Assembly (NCBI RefSeq): GCF_947494755.1
Contig: NZ_CANLVZ010000016.1
Span: forward strand, 25,801 to 89,800
Direction of reading: 5' to 3'
Source of the DNA: an uncultured Tateyamaria sp.
GTDB taxonomy: Bacteria; Pseudomonadota; Alphaproteobacteria; Rhodobacterales; Rhodobacteraceae
DNA length: 64,000 nt
In this document: piece by piece, positions 53,372 to 62,706 of the stretch
How the letters are laid out: each line of letters begins with the position of its first letter
Numbering within the stretch: position 1 is the stretch's first letter
Program-made: the position numbers and the translations under genes
The notes under the pieces: model-generated
The model's input: the letters and a program-made list of their open reading frames with translations, nothing else
The model's database searches: none
What the model was told of the DNA's origin: nothing

Positions 53372-54832
53372 ATGGCAATTACACTAAGGTTCCAGTCTAC
53401 AGGTAGTATTCCGGGCAACGGCGACCCTGTGTCGATGCACGGGGCCAGCCTGACCATCGGGCGCGGCAACGAAAATGATCTGGTGTTGCCCGATCCCAAC
53501 CGCGAGTTGTCCAAGCGGCACTGCGCCATCGAGGATCACAACGGCAACGTGATCGTGGTCGATTTTTCGACCAACGGCACATTTCTGAACTACGGCAAGC
53601 TGGCCCTTGGCAGCACGCCCACCCCGCTTAATGACGGCGACATCCTGTCGGTCGGGCCTTACGAAATTCTGGTCACCATTTCGTCGGACACGGCCGAAGA
53701 CATAATTGCCGCGCCCGTGGCCGATAGCCCCATTTCTCACGGGCTGGCCTCAAACGCGCCAAGCAAGTCCGATTTGCTGGACGCCCCCGGCGATGGCGGA
53801 GATTTTCTGGACGATTTGCTGGGCGGGCGTGAAGCCGCGCCAAAGGGCCCCGGCAGCGTCAACCGTGAAGAGCCCGGCGATGACGGGTTGTTGCCGCCGC
53901 TTGGCGATGACGATGGCATTTTGCCCCCCGCCTCCGATCCGTTTGACGGGCAGGGGGCCAGTGTCGGTATGCACAACGCGGCAGCACAGGATCATTTCAA
54001 CGTTGCCGCCCCATCATCGGGCGGTGCCGCCATCCCGGATGATTGGGATGATGATTTTCTGTCGCCAAATCCGCCCGCGCGCGGGGCCCCTCTGGGCCAG
54101 AGCGATCCCTTTGCGGCCCCGACACCGCCACCCGCACGCATCCCGGATGAACCGACAACCCAGCCTTTGCAGCCCGTGGCCGCACCCGGTCCGGTGCCTG
54201 CGGCTCATGCTGTTTCGCCGCAGCCGGCACCCGCGGCCGTCGGTGGCGGTGGCAGTGGCCCGGCGCGTGGATTTCTCGCCTCGCTCGGGGCTGAAGGTGT
54301 TGATGTGCCGGATGCCGACCTGCCCGCCACGATGGTGCGCATGGGCAAGGTGCTGCGCGTGATGATCGAAGGGATGCGCGAAATCCTGATGACGCGCAGT
54401 TCGATCAAGTCCGAGTTCCGCATCGAGCAAACCATGATTCAGGTTGGCGGCAACAACCCTCTGAAATTCTCGATCAGCCCCGAACAGGCGATCGAGGCGA
54501 TGGTGCGTCCCAAAGCCCAAGGCTATCTGGATGCAGCGGACGCGACGACCGAGGCCCTCAAGGACATCAAGGCTCATGAGGTTGCGATGATCACAGGCAT
54601 GGAAGCCGCGCTGAAGGGTATCCTGAAAAAACTCGATCCGGCTGTGCTCGAGGGCAAGATCAGCAAGGACAGCAGCCTGAGCGGCATGCTCAAGAGCCGC
54701 AAGGCGCGCTATTGGGAAATTTACGAAAGCATGTACACCGAAATCGCAGACCAGGCCGAAAACGATTTTCAAGAGCTGTTCGCCAAGGAGTTCGCCCGCG
54801 CCTATCAGGACCAATTGGATAAGCTAAAATGA
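53372..54832 (+). CDS. tagH: TagH/Fha, FHA-domain scaffold of the T6SS (copy 2)
   Basis: 486 residues. The N-terminal FHA domain has LTIGRGNENDLVLPD, the element LSKRHCAI and VDFSTNGTFLN, all needed for phosphothreonine binding. A long Pro/Ala linker includes DFLDDLLGG, similar to the acidic repeats of the sheath fusion protein. The C-terminal TagH domain includes GFLASLGAEGVDVPDADL and VGGNNPLKFSISPEQAIEAMV. It is followed by tssK, tssL and tssM. Its likely ligand is phosphorylated TssL (DADRTII motif at residue 16) or PpkA. Confidence 0.9.
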   Translation: MAITLRFQSTGSIPGNGDPVSMHGASLTIGRGNENDLVLPDPNRELSKRHCAIEDHNGNVIVVDFSTNGTFLNYGKLALGSTPTPLNDGDILSVGPYEILVTISSDTAEDIIAAPVADSPISHGLASNAPSKSDLLDAPGDGGDFLDDLLGGREAAPKGPGSVNREEPGDDGLLPPLGDDDGILPPASDPFDGQGASVGMHNAAAQDHFNVAAPSSGGAAIPDDWDDDFLSPNPPARGAPLGQSDPFAAPTPPPARIPDEPTTQPLQPVAAPGPVPAAHAVSPQPAPAAVGGGGSGPARGFLASLGAEGVDVPDADLPATMVRMGKVLRVMIEGMREILMTRSSIKSEFRIEQTMIQVGGNNPLKFSISPEQAIEAMVRPKAQGYLDAADATTEALKDIKAHEVAMITGMEAALKGILKKLDPAVLEGKISKDSSLSGMLKSRKARYWEIYESMYTEIADQAENDFQELFAKEFARAYQDQLDKLK

Positions 54833-54860
54833 TGACGCGTGACCGCCGGGAGGGCACATA

Positions 54861-56201
54861 ATGTCCTGGGACAGCAAGGTTTTGTGGAATGAGGGCCTAT
54901 TCCTTCAGCCCCACCATTTTCAACAGGCCGACCGCTATACCGAAAGCCTTGTCGCGGGTCTGGCCCGTCGCATCGCACCTTATGCCTGGGGTGTGAACAC
55001 ACTTGAGATTGACGAGGAAGTGCTGAAGTTCGGCCAGTTCGCGATCAAGTCCTGCGCCGGCCTGACCCATGACGGGACCGTGTTCCGCGTGCCCGCCTCC
55101 GAGGATCATCCGCCCGCGCTGGACGTGCCCGAGGGGATCAAGGATTGCGTGGTCTACCTGACCGTCCCGCAGCGCCGCCAAGGCGCGCTCGAGGTGGACA
55201 TGACCGGTGCCGAACTCTCCGCCGCGCGGCTGCGCCCCGGTGAGATCGAAGTGACCGACGTCACCTCGACCGGGAAAAAGGCCGTGACGATGGGCGTGGG
55301 TAAGTTGCGCCTGCAATTCGCGCTCGAGGTCGATGACCTCGCGGATCGGCTGTGTATTCCCGTCGCCAAGATCATAGAGGTGAAGCCCGACAAGGAAGTC
55401 GTGCTCGACAAATCCTTCATCGCGTCCTGTCTGGATTGCAACGCCGCCGGGCCGCTCAAGGATTTCGTGCGCGAACTCGACGGGCTGCTTGGGCATCGCA
55501 AGACGGCACTGGCCGGGCGTTTGTCCGAAGGGGGCGGCACCAAGGGCGTCGCCGAGATTTCGGACTTCCTGCTGCTGATGTGCGTGAACAAGATGCATCC
55601 GCTGGTGCAGCATCTGGCCCAGATCGAAAACGTGCATCCGCAGGATATGTACCGGGTCTGCCTTATGCTGGCGGGTGAGTTGTCGACCTTTATGGCCAAT
55701 GACAAATCCGCGCCCGAATTTCCGCCCTATGCCCATGACAAGCTGACCCAGACCTTTAATCCCGTCATCAAGGTGCTGCGCCAGTACCTGTCATCGGTGC
55801 TGGAGCAGACGGCGGTGTCGATCCCGCTTGATCCGCGCAAATACGGGATCAGCGTGGGTGTCATCGCCGACCGCAAGCTGTTGTCGACGGCAGGCTTCGT
55901 GCTGGCGGTGCAGGCTGACATCCCGGCCGAAAACATCCGCCGCCATTTCCAGAACCAGGCCAAGATCGGCCCGGTCGAGGAAATTCGCCAGCTTGTGAAT
56001 TCGGCCCTGCCTGGCATCCCGCTGCGCCCCCTGCCTGTGGCACCGCGTCAGATCCCATATCACGCAGGAGTGGTGTACTTTGAACTGGACGGCGACAGCA
56101 CCCATTGGGGTAAGATGTCGACATCCGGGGGCGTGGCCGTGCACGTGTCCGGAGAGTTTCCAGGATTGAAAATGGAACTTTGGGCCATTCGGCAAGGCTG
56201 A
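54861..56201 (+). CDS. tssK: TssK, baseplate-membrane complex connector
   Basis: 446 residues, the usual TssK/VasE length. The start WDSKVLWNEGLFLQPHHFQQ is diagnostic. TssK trimers link the TssEFG baseplate to TssL/TssM. The gene lies 28 bases after tagH and 35 bases before tssL. Only one tssK is present although two TssL proteins are encoded, so it must serve both or only one of them. Confidence 0.95.
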   Translation: MSWDSKVLWNEGLFLQPHHFQQADRYTESLVAGLARRIAPYAWGVNTLEIDEEVLKFGQFAIKSCAGLTHDGTVFRVPASEDHPPALDVPEGIKDCVVYLTVPQRRQGALEVDMTGAELSAARLRPGEIEVTDVTSTGKKAVTMGVGKLRLQFALEVDDLADRLCIPVAKIIEVKPDKEVVLDKSFIASCLDCNAAGPLKDFVRELDGLLGHRKTALAGRLSEGGGTKGVAEISDFLLLMCVNKMHPLVQHLAQIENVHPQDMYRVCLMLAGELSTFMANDKSAPEFPPYAHDKLTQTFNPVIKVLRQYLSSVLEQTAVSIPLDPRKYGISVGVIADRKLLSTAGFVLAVQADIPAENIRRHFQNQAKIGPVEEIRQLVNSALPGIPLRPLPVAPRQIPYHAGVVYFELDGDSTHWGKMSTSGGVAVHVSGEFPGLKMELWAIRQG

Positions 56202-56236
56202 TAGCCGTTTGGGGCTAAGATTGGGGGACAGAACGC

Positions 56237-57640
56237 ATGTCTGACAAGGATCCATTCGCCGAACCGGATGATGCGGATCGAACGATTATCCGCCCCAATC
56301 CCGGTGGGCGACGCCCTGCGCCGTCAAGCCCATCCCCCTTTGCGCAGCAACCCGAGCCCACACCGCAGGTCACACCGAACCCGCAGGCCATGGGAATCCC
56401 GTCGGCCTCTTCCGCGACCCGCGATACATCCAGCGAGCCCAGTGTCGAACAGGGCATGACAGGTATGAACAAGATCAACGCGGCCGCCGCCACGTTGTTC
56501 TCGCTGGTATCGCGCATCCGCAACCGTGCCCAGCATATGGATCCCGAAAAGCTGCGCCGCTCGGTCGTGGCCGAGGTGCGCGAATTCGAGAACCGCGCGC
56601 TGCAGGCCGGCGTGGATGCGCAGGACGTGAAGATCGCGCGCTATGCCATTTGCGCAACTTTGGACGATGTGGTGCTGAATACGCCGTGGGGGGGGCAGTC
56701 GATCTGGGCGCAGCAATCTATGGTCGGCACCTTCCATAAGGAAACCGTGGGCGGGGATCGCTTTTTCGATCTGCTTGCGCGGCTTGAGAAAGAACCGAGC
56801 AGCAATATCGACCTTCTCGAGTTCCTCTATATGTGCCTGTCGCTCGGGTTCGAGGGGCGCTTGCGCGTGGAACAGAACGGGTCGGACAAGCACCTGCAGA
56901 TCCGTGCCGGGCTGTCCCGTATCATTCGGGCCCAACGCGGTCCGGTGGAAAAGGACATGTCGCCCCATTGGAAGGGTGTCGAGCAACCCCACAAAGTGCT
57001 GTCGATCTGGCGCCCGCTCTGGATCACGACCGCCAGCGTGGCGGTGATCATGACAGCAGTGTTCCTGACATTTAACTGGGTGCTGAACCGGTCGACCAAT
57101 CAGGTGATCGGGCAATTGTCCGTGCTCGACAGTGGGCAGGTGGCTGAGTTGATGCGTCGTGCCCCGCCACCGCCACCGCCACCACCCCCCCCGGATGTGC
57201 AGTTGAAACGCGTGCAGGGCTTTCTGGAACAGGAAATCACCGACGGCATTGTCGAGGTATTCCAAGACCAGCAGACCATCACTGTGCGGCTGGCGGGGTC
57301 AGGCATGTTCGGCTCAGGCTCTGACCGCCTTCAGCCCGCGTTCGAAGAGCCGTTGCGCAAGGTCGCCCAAGCGTTGGACGAGACCGCGGGCCCGATCATT
57401 GTCGTTGGCCACTCCGACAACGTGCCGATCCGCTCGTCCCGCTTTCCATCGAACGAACATCTGTCGCTTGCCCGCGCCGAGGCGGTCATGAACACCCTGG
57501 CTGGCAAGGTCGAAAGCTCTGACCGGCTGGAGGCCGAAGGGCGCGCGGACAAGGAACCCATCGCCGATAATGGCACCCGCGACGGACGCGCCAAGAACCG
57601 GCGCATCGAGATCGTATTGGTCAGGGAAGACGCAACATGA
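56237..57640 (+). CDS. tssL: TssL/DotU with OmpA-type peptidoglycan-binding domain (copy 2)
   Basis: 467 residues. The disordered N-terminus has DADRTIIRP (Thr16), a candidate PpkA site. The DotU domain spans about 75-240 (CATLDDVVLNTPWG, LSLGFEGRLRV). One membrane segment (261-282) is followed by a run of nine prolines (about 310-318) and an OmpA-like domain with VVGHSDNVPIRSSRFPSN and GRAKNRRIEIVLV. Its stop overlaps the tssM start by four bases. It differs from the TssL at 15153-16619 in linker and sequence, so the two are old paralogs. Confidence 0.94.
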   Translation: MSDKDPFAEPDDADRTIIRPNPGGRRPAPSSPSPFAQQPEPTPQVTPNPQAMGIPSASSATRDTSSEPSVEQGMTGMNKINAAAATLFSLVSRIRNRAQHMDPEKLRRSVVAEVREFENRALQAGVDAQDVKIARYAICATLDDVVLNTPWGGQSIWAQQSMVGTFHKETVGGDRFFDLLARLEKEPSSNIDLLEFLYMCLSLGFEGRLRVEQNGSDKHLQIRAGLSRIIRAQRGPVEKDMSPHWKGVEQPHKVLSIWRPLWITTASVAVIMTAVFLTFNWVLNRSTNQVIGQLSVLDSGQVAELMRRAPPPPPPPPPPDVQLKRVQGFLEQEITDGIVEVFQDQQTITVRLAGSGMFGSGSDRLQPAFEEPLRKVAQALDETAGPIIVVGHSDNVPIRSSRFPSNEHLSLARAEAVMNTLAGKVESSDRLEAEGRADKEPIADNGTRDGRAKNRRIEIVLVREDAT

Positions 57641-60600
57641 TTTTCACCCTTTTGCGCCGCATCCGATCCGGGATCACCACCACCATTCTGGTGGCCATCG
57701 CACTGTCGCTGCTGATCTGGTTCTTTGGTCCGTTTCTGGGATTCGGCAGCGTCACACCCTTTGCCAGTGTGCTGGCCCGCCTGATCTCCATCGGGGTGAT
57801 CGTGCTGCTGGCCCTGACCACGATCCTGATCATCATCATGCGCCGCGCCAAACGCGAAAAGCAGATGGAGGACGATATTGTCGAGTCCATCGACGAGGAT
57901 GCGGGGGGCGAAGACGATGAGTTGGTTAAGGCCGAGTTGCTGGAACTCAAGGGCAAGCTGAAAGAAGCGCTTGGGACCTTGCGCAAATCCAAGCTTGGCA
58001 AACGGTCGCTTTACGAGTTGCCATGGTATGTGATGATCGGCCCGCCCGGCGCTGGCAAGACCACAGCCATCGTCAATTCCGGGCTGAACTTTCCGTTGGC
58101 CGAAAGCGTGGGCAAGGCCAGTATCGGCGGGGTCGGGGGCACGCGCAACTGCGACTGGTGGTTCACCAATGACGCCGTTCTGATTGATACCGCGGGCCGT
58201 TACACCACCCAGGACAGCGAAGAATCCGAGGATAATGCGGGCTGGCAGGGCTTTCTCAAGCTGCTCAAGAAACACCGTACCCGCCAGCCGATCAACGGCG
58301 CGATCCTGGCCGTATCCCTGTCGGATCTGTCCTTGCAGGATGAGGCGACCCAAAAGAGCCACGCCGCCGCGATCCGCCGTCGTCTGCACGAGTTGCGCGA
58401 AAAGCTGGGCGTGCGTTTTCCAGTCTATGTGCTGTTCACCAAGTCTGACCTGATCGCCGGGTTCACCGAGTTCTTTGACCATCTGGGCAAGGAAGACCGC
58501 GAACAGGTCTGGGGCTTCACCCTGCCTTTGCAGAAAAAGACCAAGGCCGAACTGTCGCCCATCGCGGCCTTTGATGAGGAATTCAGCCTGCTTTTGGGGC
58601 AGGTGAACGCCCAATCGCTGGAACGGATGCAGCAGGAAACCGATCACCAGCGCCGCTCGCTCATCGCGAGCTTTCCGTCGCAGGTGGCGTCTGTCCGCGC
58701 CACGGCCCGCACGTTTCTGGACGAGGTGTTTCAAGACAACCGTTTTGAAAAACGCCACCTTCTGCGCGGCGTTTATTTCACGTCCGGCACCCAAGAAGGC
58801 ACACCCATTGACCGTTTGATGATGGGTATGGCCCGCACATTCGGCATTGGCCGTCAGGCTATCGGCACAGGGCGGGGCACAGGGCGCTCGTTCTTTCTGA
58901 CCCGGCTATTTGAGGGTGTCATGTTCCCCGAAGCCGGTCTTGTCAGTGCCGATGACAAGGTCGAACGCCGTTATCGCTGGACCAAACGCATCGCCATCAC
59001 CGCCGCCCTTCTGGGCGGTATTGGCATGACGGGCCTGTGGGCACGCAGCTATGTGGGCAACGCCGAACTGCTAGAACAAGCTGCGGACAGCGTCGAACTC
59101 TACCGCTCAGCCGCGGCGCAGATTCCTGGCAGCCCCATTGAAGACAGCGATTTGCCCGGCGTCGTCCCTGCGCTCAACATCCTGCGCGGCATGCCCGCAA
59201 ACCCGGCCGCCGGGGACCCAAGCCCTGACAGTTCCGTCACGTGGGGCCTTTATCAGGGCAAGGTGCTTGGCAATCAGGCTGGCCAATCCTACCGCGCTGC
59301 GCTGAACGAACACCTGCTGCCGCGCCTTCTTCTGCGTCTTGAGGACCAGATGCAGGCCAACATGAACAACCCAGACTTCCTGTATGAAAGCCTCAAGATC
59401 TATCTGATGCTCGGCCAACAGGGCCCGATGAATCAGGATCTGATCAAGGAGTGGATGGCGCTGGACTGGTCTGTCGCCTTTCAGGGCAGCGGACGGGACG
59501 AGCTGCGCACCGACCTGACGCAACACCTGAACGCATTGCTGGATGCGCCGCTGGACAAGATCGGATTGAACGGCCCGTTGGTCGAGCAAATCCAGGGACT
59601 GCTGTCGGAAATGCCGCTCGCCCAACGCATCTATAACGGGATCATCAATTCGCCTCGCGCCAAGGAGCTGCCACAGTGGCGCCTCACGGATATCGGCGGT
59701 CCGGCCATCAGCCGTGTGATCGTGCGGTCCTCCGGCAAGCCGCTCAACGAAGGGGTTGAGGGCATCTTTACCTATGACGGGTTCAACAACGTGTTCCTCG
59801 AAGAGGCGCTTGGCGTGGCCCAACGGATTCAGCGCGAAAGCTGGGTGTTGGGCGCGCGCGGTGAGGCCGAACAATCCGAGACCGTGCTTGTCGCGATGAG
59901 CCGTGATGTGCTCGATCTGTATTACACCGACTACATCTCGCGCTATGATCAGATCCTCGGCGATATCGACATCATCCCGATGGAAAGCCTGAGCCACGCT
60001 GTCGAAGTGACCAACGTGCTGTCCGGGCCAACCTCGCCTTTGGTCAACATCCTCACCGCTGTGTCCGACGAAACCAAACTGACCGAAACGCGCGAAATCG
60101 ACGCCTCTGGCCTTGCCGACGGGGCGCAGGAGATCGGTGCGCTTGAGCTGCAATCCACGCTATCGAGCCGCAGTCAGTTGTTTCTGAATGCATTGACCTC
60201 GAACTTGCCGACGGACCAAGGGCCTCCGCCCAAGGCACCCGGCGAATTTGTCGTGGAACGCTTTGCTTGGCTGCATGAGCTGGTCGCGGAAATCGACGGC
60301 CAGCCGTCGCAACTGGCCGAGCTGACCGCGCGCCTGACGGAAGTCTACCAAGAGCTCAACAAGCTCAGCTTTGCGGGAGGTGTCGGGGCAGGGGCAGGAG
60401 ACGCCACTGCAATCGTCCGCTTTCAGGAGCTTGCCAACCGTCTGCCCGGGCCGATTCAGCGCTGGTCGACCCAGATTTCCACGGGTTCCTCGGGGATCAC
60501 GGCGGATGGCACGCGCGCCTCGATCAATGCCAAATGGCAGTCACAGGTGCTGCCGTTCTGTACCCAAGCGCTTGACAACCGCTATCCGTTTGAGCGGGGC

Positions 60601-61215
60601 GCCAAGGCGGATGTCGCCATGGGTGACTTTGCCCGTCTGTTTGGCCCCAACGGGATGATCGACGGGTTCTTCAACGACAACTTGCGCGACTATGTGGACA
60701 CGCGGGCAAGGCCATGGGCGTGGAAGCGGGTCAATGACACCGATCTGGGGATCAGCCCGGCAGTTCTGCAGCAGTTGCAATACGCCGCGGAGATCCGCGA
60801 TGCGTTCTTTGCCGGTGGTGCGAACCCTGCCGTGTCGTTCCAGATCACACCCGAAGCGCTGGACCCAAAAGCGCAGGAAGTCGTGTTGGACATTGACGGC
60901 ACGGAGGTGAAATTCGCCCACTCCGTCGCGCCCAAACCTGCCGCGATCACCTGGCCCGGCACGGTCGGATCGGCGCGCATCGTGCTTCAACCCGTGGTCA
61001 ACAACACCTCCAACGCGATCACCCGCGACGGGCCATGGGCCTGGTTCCGCCTGCTGAGTGCAGCCGAGGTGCGCCGCACCAACGTGTCGGACCGCAACCG
61101 CGTGATCTTCAACGTGGGCGGGCGCATCGCAATCTTCCAGTTGCAGTCGGGCTCGGTGCTCAACCCCTTTGCTTTGCCCGCGCTCAGCAAATTCAGCTGC
61201 CCCAAGTCGTTCTGA
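57637..61215 (+). CDS. tssM: TssM/IcmF inner-membrane protein (copy 2)
   Basis: 1192 residues. Two N-terminal membrane segments (about 14-36 and 46-68), a cytoplasmic NTPase domain with Walker A GPPGAGKTT (135-143) and the hallmark GGTRNCDWWFTNDAVLIDTAGRY after it, a third membrane segment near 448-466, and a large periplasmic C-terminus. It overlaps tssL by four bases, and its stop overlaps the tagF start (TGATG). This is probably the main TssM, as it is co-transcribed with tssK. The other copy lies at 11887-15156. Confidence 0.94.
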   Translation: MIFTLLRRIRSGITTTILVAIALSLLIWFFGPFLGFGSVTPFASVLARLISIGVIVLLALTTILIIIMRRAKREKQMEDDIVESIDEDAGGEDDELVKAELLELKGKLKEALGTLRKSKLGKRSLYELPWYVMIGPPGAGKTTAIVNSGLNFPLAESVGKASIGGVGGTRNCDWWFTNDAVLIDTAGRYTTQDSEESEDNAGWQGFLKLLKKHRTRQPINGAILAVSLSDLSLQDEATQKSHAAAIRRRLHELREKLGVRFPVYVLFTKSDLIAGFTEFFDHLGKEDREQVWGFTLPLQKKTKAELSPIAAFDEEFSLLLGQVNAQSLERMQQETDHQRRSLIASFPSQVASVRATARTFLDEVFQDNRFEKRHLLRGVYFTSGTQEGTPIDRLMMGMARTFGIGRQAIGTGRGTGRSFFLTRLFEGVMFPEAGLVSADDKVERRYRWTKRIAITAALLGGIGMTGLWARSYVGNAELLEQAADSVELYRSAAAQIPGSPIEDSDLPGVVPALNILRGMPANPAAGDPSPDSSVTWGLYQGKVLGNQAGQSYRAALNEHLLPRLLLRLEDQMQANMNNPDFLYESLKIYLMLGQQGPMNQDLIKEWMALDWSVAFQGSGRDELRTDLTQHLNALLDAPLDKIGLNGPLVEQIQGLLSEMPLAQRIYNGIINSPRAKELPQWRLTDIGGPAISRVIVRSSGKPLNEGVEGIFTYDGFNNVFLEEALGVAQRIQRESWVLGARGEAEQSETVLVAMSRDVLDLYYTDYISRYDQILGDIDIIPMESLSHAVEVTNVLSGPTSPLVNILTAVSDETKLTETREIDASGLADGAQEIGALELQSTLSSRSQLFLNALTSNLPTDQGPPPKAPGEFVVERFAWLHELVAEIDGQPSQLAELTARLTEVYQELNKLSFAGGVGAGAGDATAIVRFQELANRLPGPIQRWSTQISTGSSGITADGTRASINAKWQSQVLPFCTQALDNRYPFERGAKADVAMGDFARLFGPNGMIDGFFNDNLRDYVDTRARPWAWKRVNDTDLGISPAVLQQLQYAAEIRDAFFAGGANPAVSFQITPEALDPKAQEVVLDIDGTEVKFAHSVAPKPAAITWPGTVGSARIVLQPVVNNTSNAITRDGPWAWFRLLSAAEVRRTNVSDRNRVIFNVGGRIAIFQLQSGSVLNPFALPALSKFSCPKSF

Positions 61216-61895
61216 TGTCCGCTGCGACAAATGGGCGGTTTGGCGCATTCGGAAAGATTCCCGCGCTTGGGGATTTCGTGCGGCTGAACGTAAGTGCAGG
61301 CTTTGTGCAGCCATGGGACGCGTGGATGCAAGAGGGCATGATCGAGGTGCGCGCAGCCCTCGCCGAGGCTTGGGATGACGCCTATATGTCCGCGCCGATG
61401 TGGCGGTTCACGCTGCCCAAGGGCGTCGCTGGCGACACCGGTATGATGGGGTTGTTCATGGCCTCGGTTGATCGGGTCGGGCGGCAATATCCACTGACGC
61501 TGGCAACCCCGACTGATGCCACCGACACAGCGCTCAGCCATTTTGCCAACGCCTCGCTTTTTGAACATCTCGAACAGATCGCTTTGTCGATGCTCGATGA
61601 TGGCAACACCCGCGAGGTGCTGGCAGGAGCGCTGGAACCGCTTGGCCCGATGCCCCCATTGCCAATGCATGCGCCCGCACTGCCCTATGCCGGGCCGGTG
61701 CCGCTTGAGCATATGTGGGCGGGCCAATTGCTCTCCCAACAGACCGGGGGGGCGACCGCCATCTGGTCGACTGCCATGGACCACGACCACCGCCTGATGC
61801 TCACGCGCGGGCTGCCCGAGGGGCGCAATATGCGCGCCCTGTTCGATCTGTCTCCCCACGCATGGGGCACCCAAGATATGGCCGCGCATATATGA
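61215..61895 (+). CDS. tagF: TagF, T6SS post-translational regulator (copy 2)
   Basis: 226 residues from the ATG at 61215; the longer open frame from 61035 lies inside tssM and is not used. The start GRFGAFGKIPALGDFVRLNV and the later VDRVGRQYPLTLATP are TagF/ImpM hallmarks. The order tssL-tssM-tagF-pppA repeats exactly that of the block at 10360-16619, with one-base and four-base overlaps on either side. It is expected to repress assembly, possibly through TagH. Confidence 0.9.
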   Translation: MSAATNGRFGAFGKIPALGDFVRLNVSAGFVQPWDAWMQEGMIEVRAALAEAWDDAYMSAPMWRFTLPKGVAGDTGMMGLFMASVDRVGRQYPLTLATPTDATDTALSHFANASLFEHLEQIALSMLDDGNTREVLAGALEPLGPMPPLPMHAPALPYAGPVPLEHMWAGQLLSQQTGGATAIWSTAMDHDHRLMLTRGLPEGRNMRALFDLSPHAWGTQDMAAHI

Positions 61896-62605
61896 CCCAA
61901 ATACGATATTCTGCCTCCACCCATGTGGGGCTGAAACGCAAGGTAAACGAAGACAGCATCCTCGCGCTGCCCGATCAACGGATCTGGGTCGTGGCCGATG
62001 GGATGGGGGGCCACGAAGGTGGCGATTTCTCCTCGCAAGCTGTCGTTGACAGCGTCGCGATGATCGATCCGACATTGCCACCTGTCGGTTTGCTGCATGC
62101 GCTGCGCGAGACATTGGCGCGGTCGCACGAGTTGATCCTGAAAGAATCCGAGGCGCGCGGTGGTCTGACAATGGGCACGACCGTCGTGACCTTTGCCATC
62201 GCCGAAGATCACTTTGCGACGTTCTGGGCCGGAGACAGCCGCCTGTATCGTCTGCAGGGCGGGGTGCTGGATATGCTGACAACCGACCATTCCGTCGTCG
62301 CCGCCTTTGTCATGGCGGGCGAGATGACGTGGGACGAAGCCGAACACCATCCGCAATCCAATGCCGTCACCCGTGCCGTGGGTGTCGGTGACGAATTGGA
62401 GCTGGAAAAGATCCGCGGTGAAATTCTGCCTGGTGACCGGTTCCTGCTGTGCTCGGACGGGCTGACCAAATACGCAACCTTTGGCATTCTGGCGAGGGTC
62501 CTGTCCGAAGAGCCCATCGAAACCGTGACCGAACGCCTCCAGCAGATTGCTCTCGACGGGGGCGGGGCCGATAACATTTCGATCATCGTGATCGACGTGA
62601 TCTGA
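61892..62605 (+). CDS. pppA: PP2C-family phosphatase PppA (copy 2)
   Basis: 237 residues from the ATG at 61892, which overlaps the tagF stop (ATGA). The PP2C motifs are complete: STHVGLKRKVNEDSI, VADGMGGHEGGDF, WAGDSRLYRL, LLCSDGLTKY and DNISIIVID. It should dephosphorylate threonine sites made by PpkA. No kinase gene follows, unlike in the block at 8246-16619, so the kinase must be shared or encoded outside this window. Confidence 0.92.
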   Translation: MTQIRYSASTHVGLKRKVNEDSILALPDQRIWVVADGMGGHEGGDFSSQAVVDSVAMIDPTLPPVGLLHALRETLARSHELILKESEARGGLTMGTTVVTFAIAEDHFATFWAGDSRLYRLQGGVLDMLTTDHSVVAAFVMAGEMTWDEAEHHPQSNAVTRAVGVGDELELEKIRGEILPGDRFLLCSDGLTKYATFGILARVLSEEPIETVTERLQQIALDGGGADNISIIVIDVI

Positions 62606-62706
62606 GACAGATGATAACGCCAGCGCCATGCCGTGATGCGATTTGTTGACTTGGTCAAACCGCTCATTCACTGTTTCTCAAACTCCATTTTTCAGGCCAG
62701 CACATT

